This document shows, piece by piece, positions 11,093 to 18,222 of a stretch of 33,568 nucleotides of DNA (positions are counted from its first letter, which is position 1; every line of letters begins with the position of its first letter). A program made the position numbers and the translations under genes. Below the pieces are notes generated by a model. It saw only the letters and a program-made list of their open reading frames with translations, did not search any database and was not told the DNA's origin. This stretch comes from Ureaplasma sp. (lineage in GTDB: Bacteria > Bacillota_I > Bacilli_A > Mycoplasmatales > Mycoplasmoidaceae): the NCBI GenBank assembly GCA_020024775.1, contig JAHHTF010000005.1:1-33568 (forward strand), in the 5' to 3' direction.

Positions 11093-11779
11093 ATGATAAG
11101 TGATGAAATTAAAGAATATATTAATTATTTAAATGATCATTCGGTTCAAGAAACTGTTGATAATGCATCTGAGAAATCAGATATTCAAAAAATGATTTTA
11201 TTAACTTATGATGAATGTTGTGATTTCTTGATTAAAAAATATGGTGCAGTTCCAGGTGATTATTTTTTAAATGAAGGGATGAAGACAATTAATCCTAAAA
11301 TTAAAAGAACAAGTGAAGGTTTGCAAATTCATCACATTGATGAAGATAAAGCAATCATGTTGTCCAATCAATTATATGCTAAGGACAAACCATTTGATTT
11401 TCAAAAAGCTAACAGATTAGTTTATTGTAATTTATTAGAACATTATTTATTACATATTAAAATTGTTGAATATCCTAATGAAAACCAATATCCTGGAGAA
11501 GAACCTGGTACTGGAGGAGTTGTTAATTTTATTGGTCCGGAATTAAATGATATCTTTTCAGGATTCCAATATAATGTTGCTTATAAAATTGCAACAGCAA
11601 ATCTAGTGAAAGATAAAATAAAAGATTATTTATTGTGTGTTAAGAAATGAAAAGATACTATTTCAAATAATCCAAGATTAAAACAATTAACATTATTAAA
11701 ATCTTTCAACGAGCAATATGGAAATTGAACTGATGAAAACAATAAAGATATCTATGAAATGATAGATTTAATAAAATAA
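11093..11779 (+). CDS. Conserved hypothetical protein with HNH-like motif
   Basis: This 228-aa protein is of unassigned function. The start at ATG 11093 is chosen over the upstream GTG 11069 because AAGAAAGG sits eight bases before it. The centre has an IHHIDED segment (His80-His81), an Asn at 107, and EH..LLH (His117, His121). The order H-H...N...H...H recalls the beta-beta-alpha metal fold of HNH endonucleases. The rest of the protein is helical and Lys/Asp-rich. I cannot tell whether it cuts DNA, and no restriction or phage genes lie nearby. In-frame TGA (Trp) codons occur near the C-terminus (KKWKD, GNWTD). It probably shares a transcript with the kinase if the preceding hairpin is leaky. 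Confidence 0.6.
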
Positions 11780-11789
11780 CAATATCAAT

Positions 11790-11817
11790 TTGAAATTTAC
11801 AAAAAAATTGATATAAT
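11790..11817 (+). promoter_or_regulatory. Promoter of infC operon
   Basis: TTGAAA (11790-11795), 16 bases, then TATAAT (11812-11817). This is the best -35/-10 pair in the window. It lies directly after the previous stop codon and ahead of a ~180-base leader. Confidence 0.8.
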
Positions 11818-11823
11818 TATTCT

Positions 11824-11970
11824 TGTATAAAGAAAGTAGTATTTTACTCACCTGAGTTTTAAATGATGAAACTAGGTTTAGGCTTTAATAAAATTAATAA
11901 TAGATTCTCTGTTTTCTATTATTTATTGCTATTGAGTTCTACTGTTTTTTATATGCAGTAGAACTTTTCT
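11824..11970 (+). promoter_or_regulatory. infC-rpmI-rplT leader with attenuator-like hairpins
   Basis: The leader folds into successive stems: 11851-11859 with 11869-11876 (one bulge), AATAATAGA (11896-11904) with TCTATTATT (11915-11923), and finally GTTCTACTG (11936-11944) with CAGTAGAAC (11956-11964) followed by TTTTCTTT. The last is a classic intrinsic terminator before the infC ribosome-binding site. Leaders of this kind before infC-rpmI-rplT in Firmicutes are bound by L20 to repress the operon. Position and structure fit that model, but a match to the L20-leader covariance model was not tested. Confidence 0.65.
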
Positions 11971-11999
11971 TTATACATTTATTTTTCACAGGGAGAATT

Positions 12000-12536
12000 A
12001 TGAATAATAACCAAAAACCAAATAATGCTCATAACCAAGTATTATTAAACGAAAAAATCAGATACAAAAGTTTATTTGTAATTGATGATGAAGGTGGTAA
12101 TCTAGGTGAAATGACTACAAAAGACGCATTACAATTAGCTGAGTCTAAAGGTTTAGATTTATTAGTAATTGCAGTGCAAGGCCCTAAAGTAATTGCTAAG
12201 ATCTTAGATTATGGTAAATACAAATTTAACCTTCAAAGAAAACAAAAGGAAAACAAAAAAAATCAAGTTGTTGCCAAAATTAAAGAAGTAAAAGTTAAAC
12301 CTTTAATTGGTGACCATGATTTAATGGTTAAATCTGACTCAGTTAAAAAATGATTAAAACAAGGAAACAAAGTTAAATTCATTATTGAAGCTAGAGGAAG
12401 AATGAGTACAAAATCAGAATTCATTAAAGCTGTTTATGATAAGTTTGTTGAATATATTGGTGATGAAGCTAATGTTACTCAAGCAAACAAACAAGTAAAT
12501 AACTTTAGATATGAAACAATAATTGAACCAAAATAG
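12000..12536 (+). CDS. infC: Translation initiation factor IF-3
   Basis: This 178-aa protein has normal IF-3 length. IF-3 binds the 30S subunit, checks start-codon/initiator pairing and keeps 50S away. The N-terminal domain shows LLNEKIRYKSLFVIDDEG and GEMTTKDALQLAESKGLDL. The linker (KYKFNLQRKQKENKKNQ) is Lys-rich. The C-terminal domain begins KIKEVKVKPLIGDHDL and contains GRMSTKSEF. One TGA is Trp (VKKWLKQG). The start is ATG, with GGGAG nine bases or fewer upstream, not the rare AUU of enteric infC. It is the first gene of the infC-rpmI-rplT operon. Confidence 0.97.
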
Positions 12537-12546
12537 GAGAATAAAA

Positions 12547-12738
12547 ATGAAAGTTAAACATAAAACAAAAAGAGCAGCAGCTAAAAGATTCATTGAAACT
12601 AAAACTGGTGAATTAAAAAGAAAACACGCTTACAGATCTCACTTAGCTCACAACAAAACTACAAAAACTAAAAGACATTTAAGAAAAGATGCTATCTTAA
12701 CGTCTTCAGACAAACAAAGATACACACACTGTTTATAA
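12547..12738 (+). CDS. rpmI: 50S ribosomal protein L35
   Basis: This 63-aa protein is very basic. The sequence MKVKHKTKRAAAKRF with later HNKTTKTKRHLRK is diagnostic of L35. The start is ATG 12547 behind TAGGAGA; the longer in-frame reading from 12523 lies inside infC and lacks a ribosome-binding site. It lies 10 bases after infC and 19 before rplT. Confidence 0.96.
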   Translation: MKVKHKTKRAAAKRFIETKTGELKRKHAYRSHLAHNKTTKTKRHLRKDAILTSSDKQRYTHCL

Positions 12739-12757
12739 TTTATAGGAGAAAATAATC

Positions 12758-13102
12758 ATGAGAGCAACTAATAGTAAAGTTACAAGAAGAAGACATAAAG
12801 CAATCCTTGAACAAGCTGAAGGTTCTTGAGGAACAAGACATACTTCATACAGAATTGCTAAACAAACAGTAATTAGAGCTGGTGAATACGCTTATAGAGA
12901 TCGTAAAAACAAAAAAAGAGAATTCAGAAAATTATGAATCGCTCGTATTAATGCAGCAGTTAGAGAATTAGGTTTCACATACTCTGTATTTATGAACAAT
13001 CTTAAAAAACAAAACATTGAAATTAACAGAAAAATGTTATCAGAATTAGCTTTTAATGAACCTGAAGCATTTAAATCATTTGTTACTTCAATCATGAAAT
13101 AA
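12758..13102 (+). CDS. rplT: 50S ribosomal protein L20
   Basis: This 114-aa protein is seen only when TGA is read as Trp (GSWGTRHTSY, KLWIARINAAVRE). The motifs VTRRRHKAIL, RDRKNKKREFRKLWIARIN and LNRKMLSELA-like (INRKMLSELA) identify L20, an early 23S rRNA-binding protein and, in many bacteria, the repressor of this operon through the leader RNA. TATAGGAGAA precedes the ATG. Confidence 0.96.
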
Positions 13103-13110
13103 TTATTAAA

Positions 13111-13632
13111 ATGAAAAAAGAATTAAATATGCAAAAATTATCTAAAGCTAATAAATTTCTACTTATTCCATTTGTAATTTTAGCAATTTTATTATTCTGT
13201 TTAAATGTTGGGGTGTTACTAACAACTAAACAAACAATTAACTTTGGAGTGACGGGAGCATATTGAGCAATCACTGCATTATTTATTATTACAGTTGGAT
13301 TAATCATTGTGTTCAAGTTTATAACTAAATCATTTAAATTAAAAGATCCATTCTTTTATTTAGCAATGATTACGGCGGTTTTAAACTTATTTGTAAGTAC
13401 TCCATGTGTTGGTTATATTACTAATCATGCAGCGGACTTAGCATTGCCTACTATTTCAGGTAGTTTATCAGCTGCATACTGAATATCATTAGTTGGTAAC
13501 GGAACAACATTATTATTTGCAATTCTTTATTTATTTAGTGAAACAGGTGTGTTTGCTAATAAAGCTAATATCAATAAGATTGGTGAAGAATTAAACCAAG
13601 CTTCATTTGAATTAGTTGAAGAAGTGCAATAG
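13111..13632 (+). CDS. Small membrane protein, four predicted helices
   Basis: This 173-aa protein is reconstructed across two TGA codons (AYWAI, AAYWIS). Hydrophobic segments lie at about residues 16-38, 51-70, 82-101 and 120-140, with a charged C-terminal tail (KIGEELNQ...VEEVQ). No family was recognised. It begins eight bases after rplT without a clear Shine-Dalgarno; an internal ATG at 13129 is an alternative start. It sits between ribosomal genes and pncB and is probably co-transcribed, which says little about its job. Confidence 0.7.
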
Positions 13633-13638
13633 GAATAT

Positions 13639-14685
13639 ATGAATAAGATAAAGATTAAAGATCTTAAACAAATCAAAAAGTTATCTTATACATCAAAATA
13701 TTTTATAAAAACAAAAATGATATTAAATTGCATGGTAGATAATAACTTAATTTCTACAATGCAATTTATTTGTTTTAATGATGAAGATATCATGGTTTGT
13801 GGGATATCTGAATGTGTAGAAATTATTAAACAATCAATTAATAAAAAATATCTCAAAGATATTAGTGTATATGGATTAGTTGATGGAGATGTAATTAATA
13901 AAAATACTCCTATCTTAAAGATTGTTGGAAACTATCAACATTTTTGCTGATTAGAAAATATTTTAATTGGGATAATAACATCAAGAAGTTCAGTTGCTAC
14001 TAATTGCTATAATGTATTAAAACAATTAAAACCAGACCAAGAATTAATTTATATGGCTGATAGATGCAACAGCTATATTAACCAAGAATATGATGGTTAT
14101 GCAGCATATGTTGCTGGGGTTAGAAACTTTACAACCAAAAAACAAATTGAGTATATCAATGATGATAAATCAGTTAAATTGGTTGGGACGATTCCTCATG
14201 CATTAATTCAACAATTTGATAACGATTTAAATAAATTAATCATTGAATATAATAAACATTATGATGATTTAATTTTATTAATTGATTATGACAATGATGT
14301 GATTAGTACATTAAACAAAATCAAATCTAACATGCATTTAATCAAAGGAGTCAGAATCGATACTTCTAAAGCATTGATTGATAAATCTTTAGACCAAGAT
14401 TCAAACAACTATGGAGTCAATAATGCATTAATTAAACTTGTACAAGATTGATTGAATATAAATCAATTTCATCATGTTAAAATTTATATATCATCTAGTA
14501 TGACTGTAGATTCAATTTCAAATATAAATTCTGTAGACAATCAAGTATATGGAATTGGTGTAGGAAGTTATTTATTAACTAATTGTGTAAACATTAGTGC
14601 TGATTTAGTTAGTTTAAATAATAAACCACAAAGTAAGTTTGGAAGATCTGAATTACATAGTGATAAACTAAAGAAATATTTATAG
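13639..14685 (+). CDS. pncB: Nicotinate phosphoribosyltransferase
   Basis: This 348-aa protein converts nicotinate and PRPP (with ATP hydrolysis) to nicotinate mononucleotide, the first step of NAD salvage in the cytosol. It shows the family pattern: an N-terminal YTSKYFIKTK segment, a SRSSVATNCYNV helix, and GTIPHALIQQF, the conserved G-T-x-x-H with the histidine that is phosphorylated in this family. Later come KGVRIDTSKAL and VYGIGVGSYLLTN. Two TGA codons are Trp (FCWLEN, VQDWLN). The length is in the range of the shorter bacterial enzymes. AGGAA precedes the ATG, and the next gene, a probable flavoprotein, starts eight bases on. Confidence 0.87.
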
Positions 14686-14693
14686 GAGAAACA

Positions 14694-15197
14694 ATGAAAA
14701 AGACATTATTAATTTATAGTAGAATTTGTCCTACTGAATCTTTACATACAATTAAAATTAAAGATGCTTTAAGTAAATTAGATAATCTTGATGTTTTAGA
14801 ATTAGATAAAGATTCATATGATCATGAAGTTTATCAAAAACAAATTAAATCATATGATAATGTAATCTTATTATTTACTATTAACTGATTTAATTTACCT
14901 TGAAACCTTTCTAGATATATGGCAGAAGTTTGAAGAGTTGGTGATTTCAACTTAGAAGGAATTAATTTCTACACAATTACTACAACTGGTTCTAAAGAAG
15001 AAATCTATACAAAAGAATCTAGCTTTGGTTGAACTGCACCTGAATATTTAAATAATTTATCAAGTGTGTTTAAAAGATTAAAAGCTAATTATAAAGAAGC
15101 TTACTTTTATTACGATTGTGTAAATTATGATGAACAAAGATTGAATACTTTTATTGACACATTAATTTCAGAATACAACAATAAGATTTCTAAATAG
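14694..15197 (+). CDS. Flavodoxin-fold NAD(P)H oxidoreductase-like protein
   Basis: This 167-aa protein is read through several TGA codons. The N-terminus is a beta strand followed by a loop (KKTLLIYSRICPTES). The middle shows VILLFTINWFNLPWNLSRYMAEVW, the equivalent of the P-x-Y-W-x-S-x-P-A-x-x-K-x-W-x-D segment of the Flavodoxin_2 (NQO/KefF/MdaB) family that holds FMN or FAD. TTTGSKEE follows at the place of the usual TTGG. The role is probably NAD(P)H-dependent reduction of a quinone or other small acceptor. It is preceded by TATAGGAGAA. Adjacency to pncB is consistent with a pyridine-nucleotide theme but does not prove one. Confidence 0.72.
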
Positions 15198-15199
15198 TT

Positions 15200-15817
15200 A
15201 TGAATATCATTAGTTATTTATTTAAAAACAAAAAAGTAATTTCAATCGAGTTAGAAAACAAACCTGTTCAATCAACAAAAGATTTTGAAACTTATACATT
15301 GCTTTATTGTGATGATAACGTAATAGGGATTAATATCTTTGATGAAAAGCTTACAAGTTTATATGGTTTAGGTTTAATTTATTGTGATAAACAATTTATT
15401 GATTTAGTTTTAAAACTAACTAAAATCGATTTAAGTAAATACCAACAAAACCTAATTTATTGTGCAAAGATATTAGACTTAGTTCCAGTTGAAGGAACAC
15501 ATTTAAATTATTGTGATGTACAAGTTAGTAAAGATAAAGTCTTAAAAATTATTTGTGGTGCTAAGAATGCTAGAAAAGGTTTAAATGTTGTATGTGCAAC
15601 AGATAATGTATTGTTGCCAACCGGAAATAGAATTGTTTTTTCTAAAGTAATGAATAAAGAATCATTCGGAATGTTATGTAGTTTTAAAGAACTAAATCTA
15701 TTAGATCATCATTCTGAAGGAATCATTGAATTACAAGACAAGAATGAAGACAAATTATATTCTGTTTTCGATTTAGTTTATGTTAATTTAAAGGATAATA
15801 AAGAATATGGAATATAA
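15200..15817 (+). CDS. ytpR: YtpR-type tRNA-binding domain protein
   Basis: This 205-aa protein has a C-terminal OB-fold tRNA-binding (EMAP II/Trbp111-like) domain: KILDLVPVEGTHLNYCDVQVS, LKIICGAKNARKGLNVVCA, and GMLCSFKELNL, which match the conserved core of YtpR proteins and the N-terminus of PheT. The N-terminal ~90 residues are the usual smaller alpha/beta part. YtpR is thought to bind RNA; its precise role is not established. It begins two bases after the preceding stop and its last 11 bases overlap the start of prfA, indicating translational coupling. Confidence 0.82.
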   Translation: MNIISYLFKNKKVISIELENKPVQSTKDFETYTLLYCDDNVIGINIFDEKLTSLYGLGLIYCDKQFIDLVLKLTKIDLSKYQQNLIYCAKILDLVPVEGTHLNYCDVQVSKDKVLKIICGAKNARKGLNVVCATDNVLLPTGNRIVFSKVMNKESFGMLCSFKELNLLDHHSEGIIELQDKNEDKLYSVFDLVYVNLKDNKEYGI

Positions 15818-16889
15818 TAAAAAACTATATGATGCAGTCAAAAAAATTGTTGATAAACATGATGAATTAACCAAGCTTCTTGAAAACCCTAATGAGTTAT
15901 CTGTTTCAAGAATGAAAGATATTAATATCCAATTAAAACAAACAGCAAAAGTTGTGGAACCATTTGCTAGATACGAAATGTTGATTAATAACATAAACAT
16001 TGCTGAAGATATTTTAGCAACTGAAACAGATGAAGAATATTTAGAGCTAGCTTATGCTACTATATTTGAATCAAAAAATGATATTCCAAAACTTGAACAA
16101 GAATTAAAAATCTTGTTGTTACCAGTTGATCCCAATAATGATAAAAACGTTATTGTGGAAATGAGACCAGGGGTTGGAGGAGATGAGTCTTGTATCTTTG
16201 TTGCAGACTTATTTGATACTTACAAAAAGTTCATTGAAAACCAAGGATGAAAAATTAAAATCTTGGATATGTCTTCTCAAGCGCATGGGTATGATTTTAT
16301 TGCTTTCTCAGTTTCAGGTGATGAAGTTTATTCTAAATTAAAATTTGAATCTGGAGTTCATCGTGTACAAAGAGTTCCAGCTACTGAATCTAAAGGTAGA
16401 GTTCATACATCAACTATTACGGTTGCAGTATTACCTGAACAAGATGACATCGATATTAAGATTAACCCAAGTGATTTAAGGGTTGATACTTATAGAGCAT
16501 CAGGTGCTGGTGGACAACACGTTAACAGAACTGAATCAGCTGTAAGAATCACACATATTCCAACAGGATTAGTTGCTGCTTGTCAAGAAGGTAAATCTCA
16601 GTTTGAAAACCGTGAAACTGCAATGAGAATGTTAAGAAGTAAAATTTGGGAAATGTATGAATCTAAAAAACAAGAAGAACTTGCTAGTTTAAGAAAATAC
16701 CAAGTAGGTTCTGGAGAACGTTCAGAAAAGATTAGAACTTATAACTATCCACAAAATAGAATTACAGATCATAGAATCAATTTAACTTTAAATAAATTAG
16801 ATTATGTAATGTTGGGTAATCTAGATGAAATTATTGACTTATTGATTGCAGATGAACAAGCTGATTTAATGTCTAATTTAGAAATTTAA
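15807..16889 (+). CDS. prfA: Peptide chain release factor 1
   Basis: This 360-aa protein is of normal length. RF1 recognises UAA and UAG and triggers peptidyl-tRNA hydrolysis. The codon-reading tripeptide is PAT (residues 191-193, in RVPATESKG), and the catalytic GGQ lies at residues 235-237 in GAGGQHVNRT. RPGVGGDES and RITDHRINL are further family marks. Because UGA codes for Trp here, this should be the only class-I release factor needed. The start overlaps ytpR and uses AAAGGAT. prmC, whose product methylates the GGQ glutamine, begins two bases after the stop. Confidence 0.97.
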
Positions 16890-16890
16890 T

Positions 16891-17724
16891 ATGACTTACT
16901 TTGAATTATTTAATATACTAAAATCCATCAATAAAGAACATTATCATGATGAGATTTTATATGAATATATTTATGATGACTTAGTTTATGATAAACTAAG
17001 TTTTTTATCTAATAGAAATATACTAAAACCTGACGCACAACAGGTTATAGAAAAGTTTGAATACACCATAAATAATAATATTCCTTGAGAAAGAGTATTA
17101 GGTTATTGTTATTTTTATAATCTAAAAATCAAACTCAATGATAATGTGTTTAGTTGTAGAAAAGACACTGAAGCATTAGTGCATCATGTGATTTTGGATA
17201 ACCAATTTCAAAAAGATAAAACATTTGTTGATTTAGGAACAGGAACTGGTTGTATTAGTGTTGCATTGGCATGTAATTTAGATAAGTCAAATAAGTTTAT
17301 TGGGTTTGAAAAAAGTCCTTATGCATTTAATAATTCATTGGAAAATAAAGAGTTATATCAACTAGATAATCTTGAAATTATTAACCAAGATTATTTAGAA
17401 CTGATGGAAAATAATTCCTTTATAGATTTTGATGTATTAGTGTGTAATCCCCCTTATATTTCAAGAGATTATAAACTAGATGACAATGTCATTAACTATG
17501 ATCCTGAAAGTGCATTATTTGCAAATGATAATGGATTAGAATACTATGATAAAATCCTAAATTATTTGGTTAGAAATGAAATTAAAAATGTAAGTTGTTA
17601 TTTTGAAATTGGGTTTGATCAAAAAGAACCATTAGAAAAAAAACTAGAAAATTTAGGAATAAAATCATATAATTTTATTGTAGACAATTTCGCGATTCCC
17701 CGGATTTTAAAAATTTGTTTATAA
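16891..17724 (+). CDS. prmC: Release factor glutamine methyltransferase
   Basis: This 277-aa protein is an SAM-dependent N5-glutamine methyltransferase that modifies the GGQ glutamine of the release factor encoded just upstream. After a helical N-terminal domain come the SAM site DLGTGTGCISVALA (about residues 110-123) and the catalytic NPPY motif (residues 186-189, VCNPPYIS), with YDPESALFANDNGLEYYDKIL of the PrmC family. ERVLGYCYFYNLKIKLN..VFSCRKDTE matches the usual P-x-x-Y-I-x-G...RP(R/E)TE segment, though with SCRKDTE. One TGA is Trp (IPWERV). A perfect palindrome followed by T6 lies inside the gene at 16979-17006. Its stop codon overlaps the tmRNA -10 box. Confidence 0.93.
16979..17006 (+). 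terminator. Intragenic terminator-like palindrome in prmC
   Basis: ACTTAGTTTAT (16979-16989) and ATAAACTAAGT (16991-17001) are perfect arms around a single G, and T17001-T17006 forms a U-run. In RNA this gives a ~10-bp stem with a three-base loop. It lies within codons for DDLVYDKLSFL, about 90 bases into prmC. Premature termination or attenuation is inferred only. Confidence 0.5.
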
Positions 17725-17725
17725 T
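17720..17725 (+). promoter_or_regulatory. -10 box for tmRNA
   Basis: TATAAT overlaps the prmC stop codon and ends five bases before the mature tmRNA 5' end. No convincing -35 is seen. The mature end may also be produced by RNase P from a longer transcript. Confidence 0.5.
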
Positions 17726-17729
17726 TTTT

Positions 17730-18084
17730 GGGGATGTCACGGTTTCGACAGAAATGATGGACTATAAAGTGCAGTGGGGTCTGCCCCTTACAGCTCGAGG
17801 TTTCAATAAATGCAGAAACTAAAACTAACAAAGCTGAATTAACTAATTTCGAAATTAGTAAATTAGCACAAAACCAATTAGCTTACAACTTTGCTATTTA
17901 ATTATTAATAATTAATCAAAAAATTGTTTAGTTTATTAGTTCTAATCAAAAACTAGTAATCTTGTTATTGGTGTTTGTTATTTTAAAAAATAACTTAGAT
18001 TTAAAATACTAAAAAATAAATAAACTGTAGACCTTTATAGAAAGTTGTTTTTGGAAAGGGGTTCGACTCCCCTCATCTCCACCA
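17730..18084 (+). ncRNA. ssrA: Transfer-messenger RNA (tmRNA)
   Basis: The 5' end GGGGATG pairs with CATCTCC next to the encoded 3' ACCA (acceptor stem of 7 bp). The T-arm GGGGTTCGACTCCCC is present, and the 5' part has the typical GTCACGGTTTCGACAG. The tag frame starts at the GCA resume codon at 17812 after CAATAAAT and ends with TAA at 17899-17901. It gives a 29-residue peptide that begins AETKTN and ends LAYNFAI. tmRNA rescues stalled ribosomes and marks the product for degradation. The hydrophobic tag end is like those of other mycoplasmas (which use Lon) and unlike the ALAA of most bacteria. CCA is encoded. Confidence 0.97.
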
Positions 18085-18099
18085 TTTTAATCTTTGACA

Positions 18100-18127
18100 A
18101 AATAACCATTTAGTGGTTATTTTTTTG
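18100..18127 (+). terminator. Intrinsic terminator of tmRNA
   Basis: AAATAACCA (18100-18108) pairs with TGGTTATTT (18114-18122) around a five-base loop and runs into a stretch of T. It lies 16 bases after the tmRNA 3' CCA. Confidence 0.88.
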
Positions 18128-18151
18128 CATTTTATAGTATTTTGGTAATCG

Positions 18152-18161
18152 CCCCCCCCCC
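18152..18161. repeat. Poly-C tract (C10) next to promoter
   Basis: Ten consecutive C lie in an otherwise AT-rich intergenic region, nine bases before a TATAAT box. This places the tract in the -35/spacer zone of the lipoprotein-protease gene at 18223. A homopolymer of this length slips easily in replication and could switch promoter strength. A second tract of similar kind lies at 33450. Confidence 0.8.
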
Positions 18162-18170
18162 TATTTTTGA

Positions 18171-18176
18171 TATAAT
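18171..18176 (+). promoter_or_regulatory. -10 box of protease-lipoprotein gene
   Basis: TATAAT in the context TTTTTGATATAAT. The C10 tract occupies the region where the -35 element should be. Predicted transcription starts near 18183, at the first base of an inverted repeat. Confidence 0.65.
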
Positions 18177-18182
18177 ATAAGT

Positions 18183-18203
18183 ATTACTAAGGAACTTAGT
18201 AAT
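18183..18203 (+). promoter_or_regulatory. Perfect inverted repeat at predicted transcript 5' end
   Basis: ATTACTAAG (18183-18191) and CTTAGTAAT (18195-18203) are exact 9-base arms around GAA. It is located at the expected start of transcription and 8 bases before AAGGAG. It could be a repressor operator or a 5'-terminal mRNA hairpin that blocks 5' exonucleolytic decay. Confidence 0.55.
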
Positions 18204-18222
18204 TTATATTAAGGAGTTATAT

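Noticed and set aside
12523..12738. Longer reading of L35 starting inside infC
   Set aside because: The ATG at 12547 has TAGGAGA in front and gives the exact L35 N-terminus; the upstream start lies in infC coding sequence without a ribosome-binding site.
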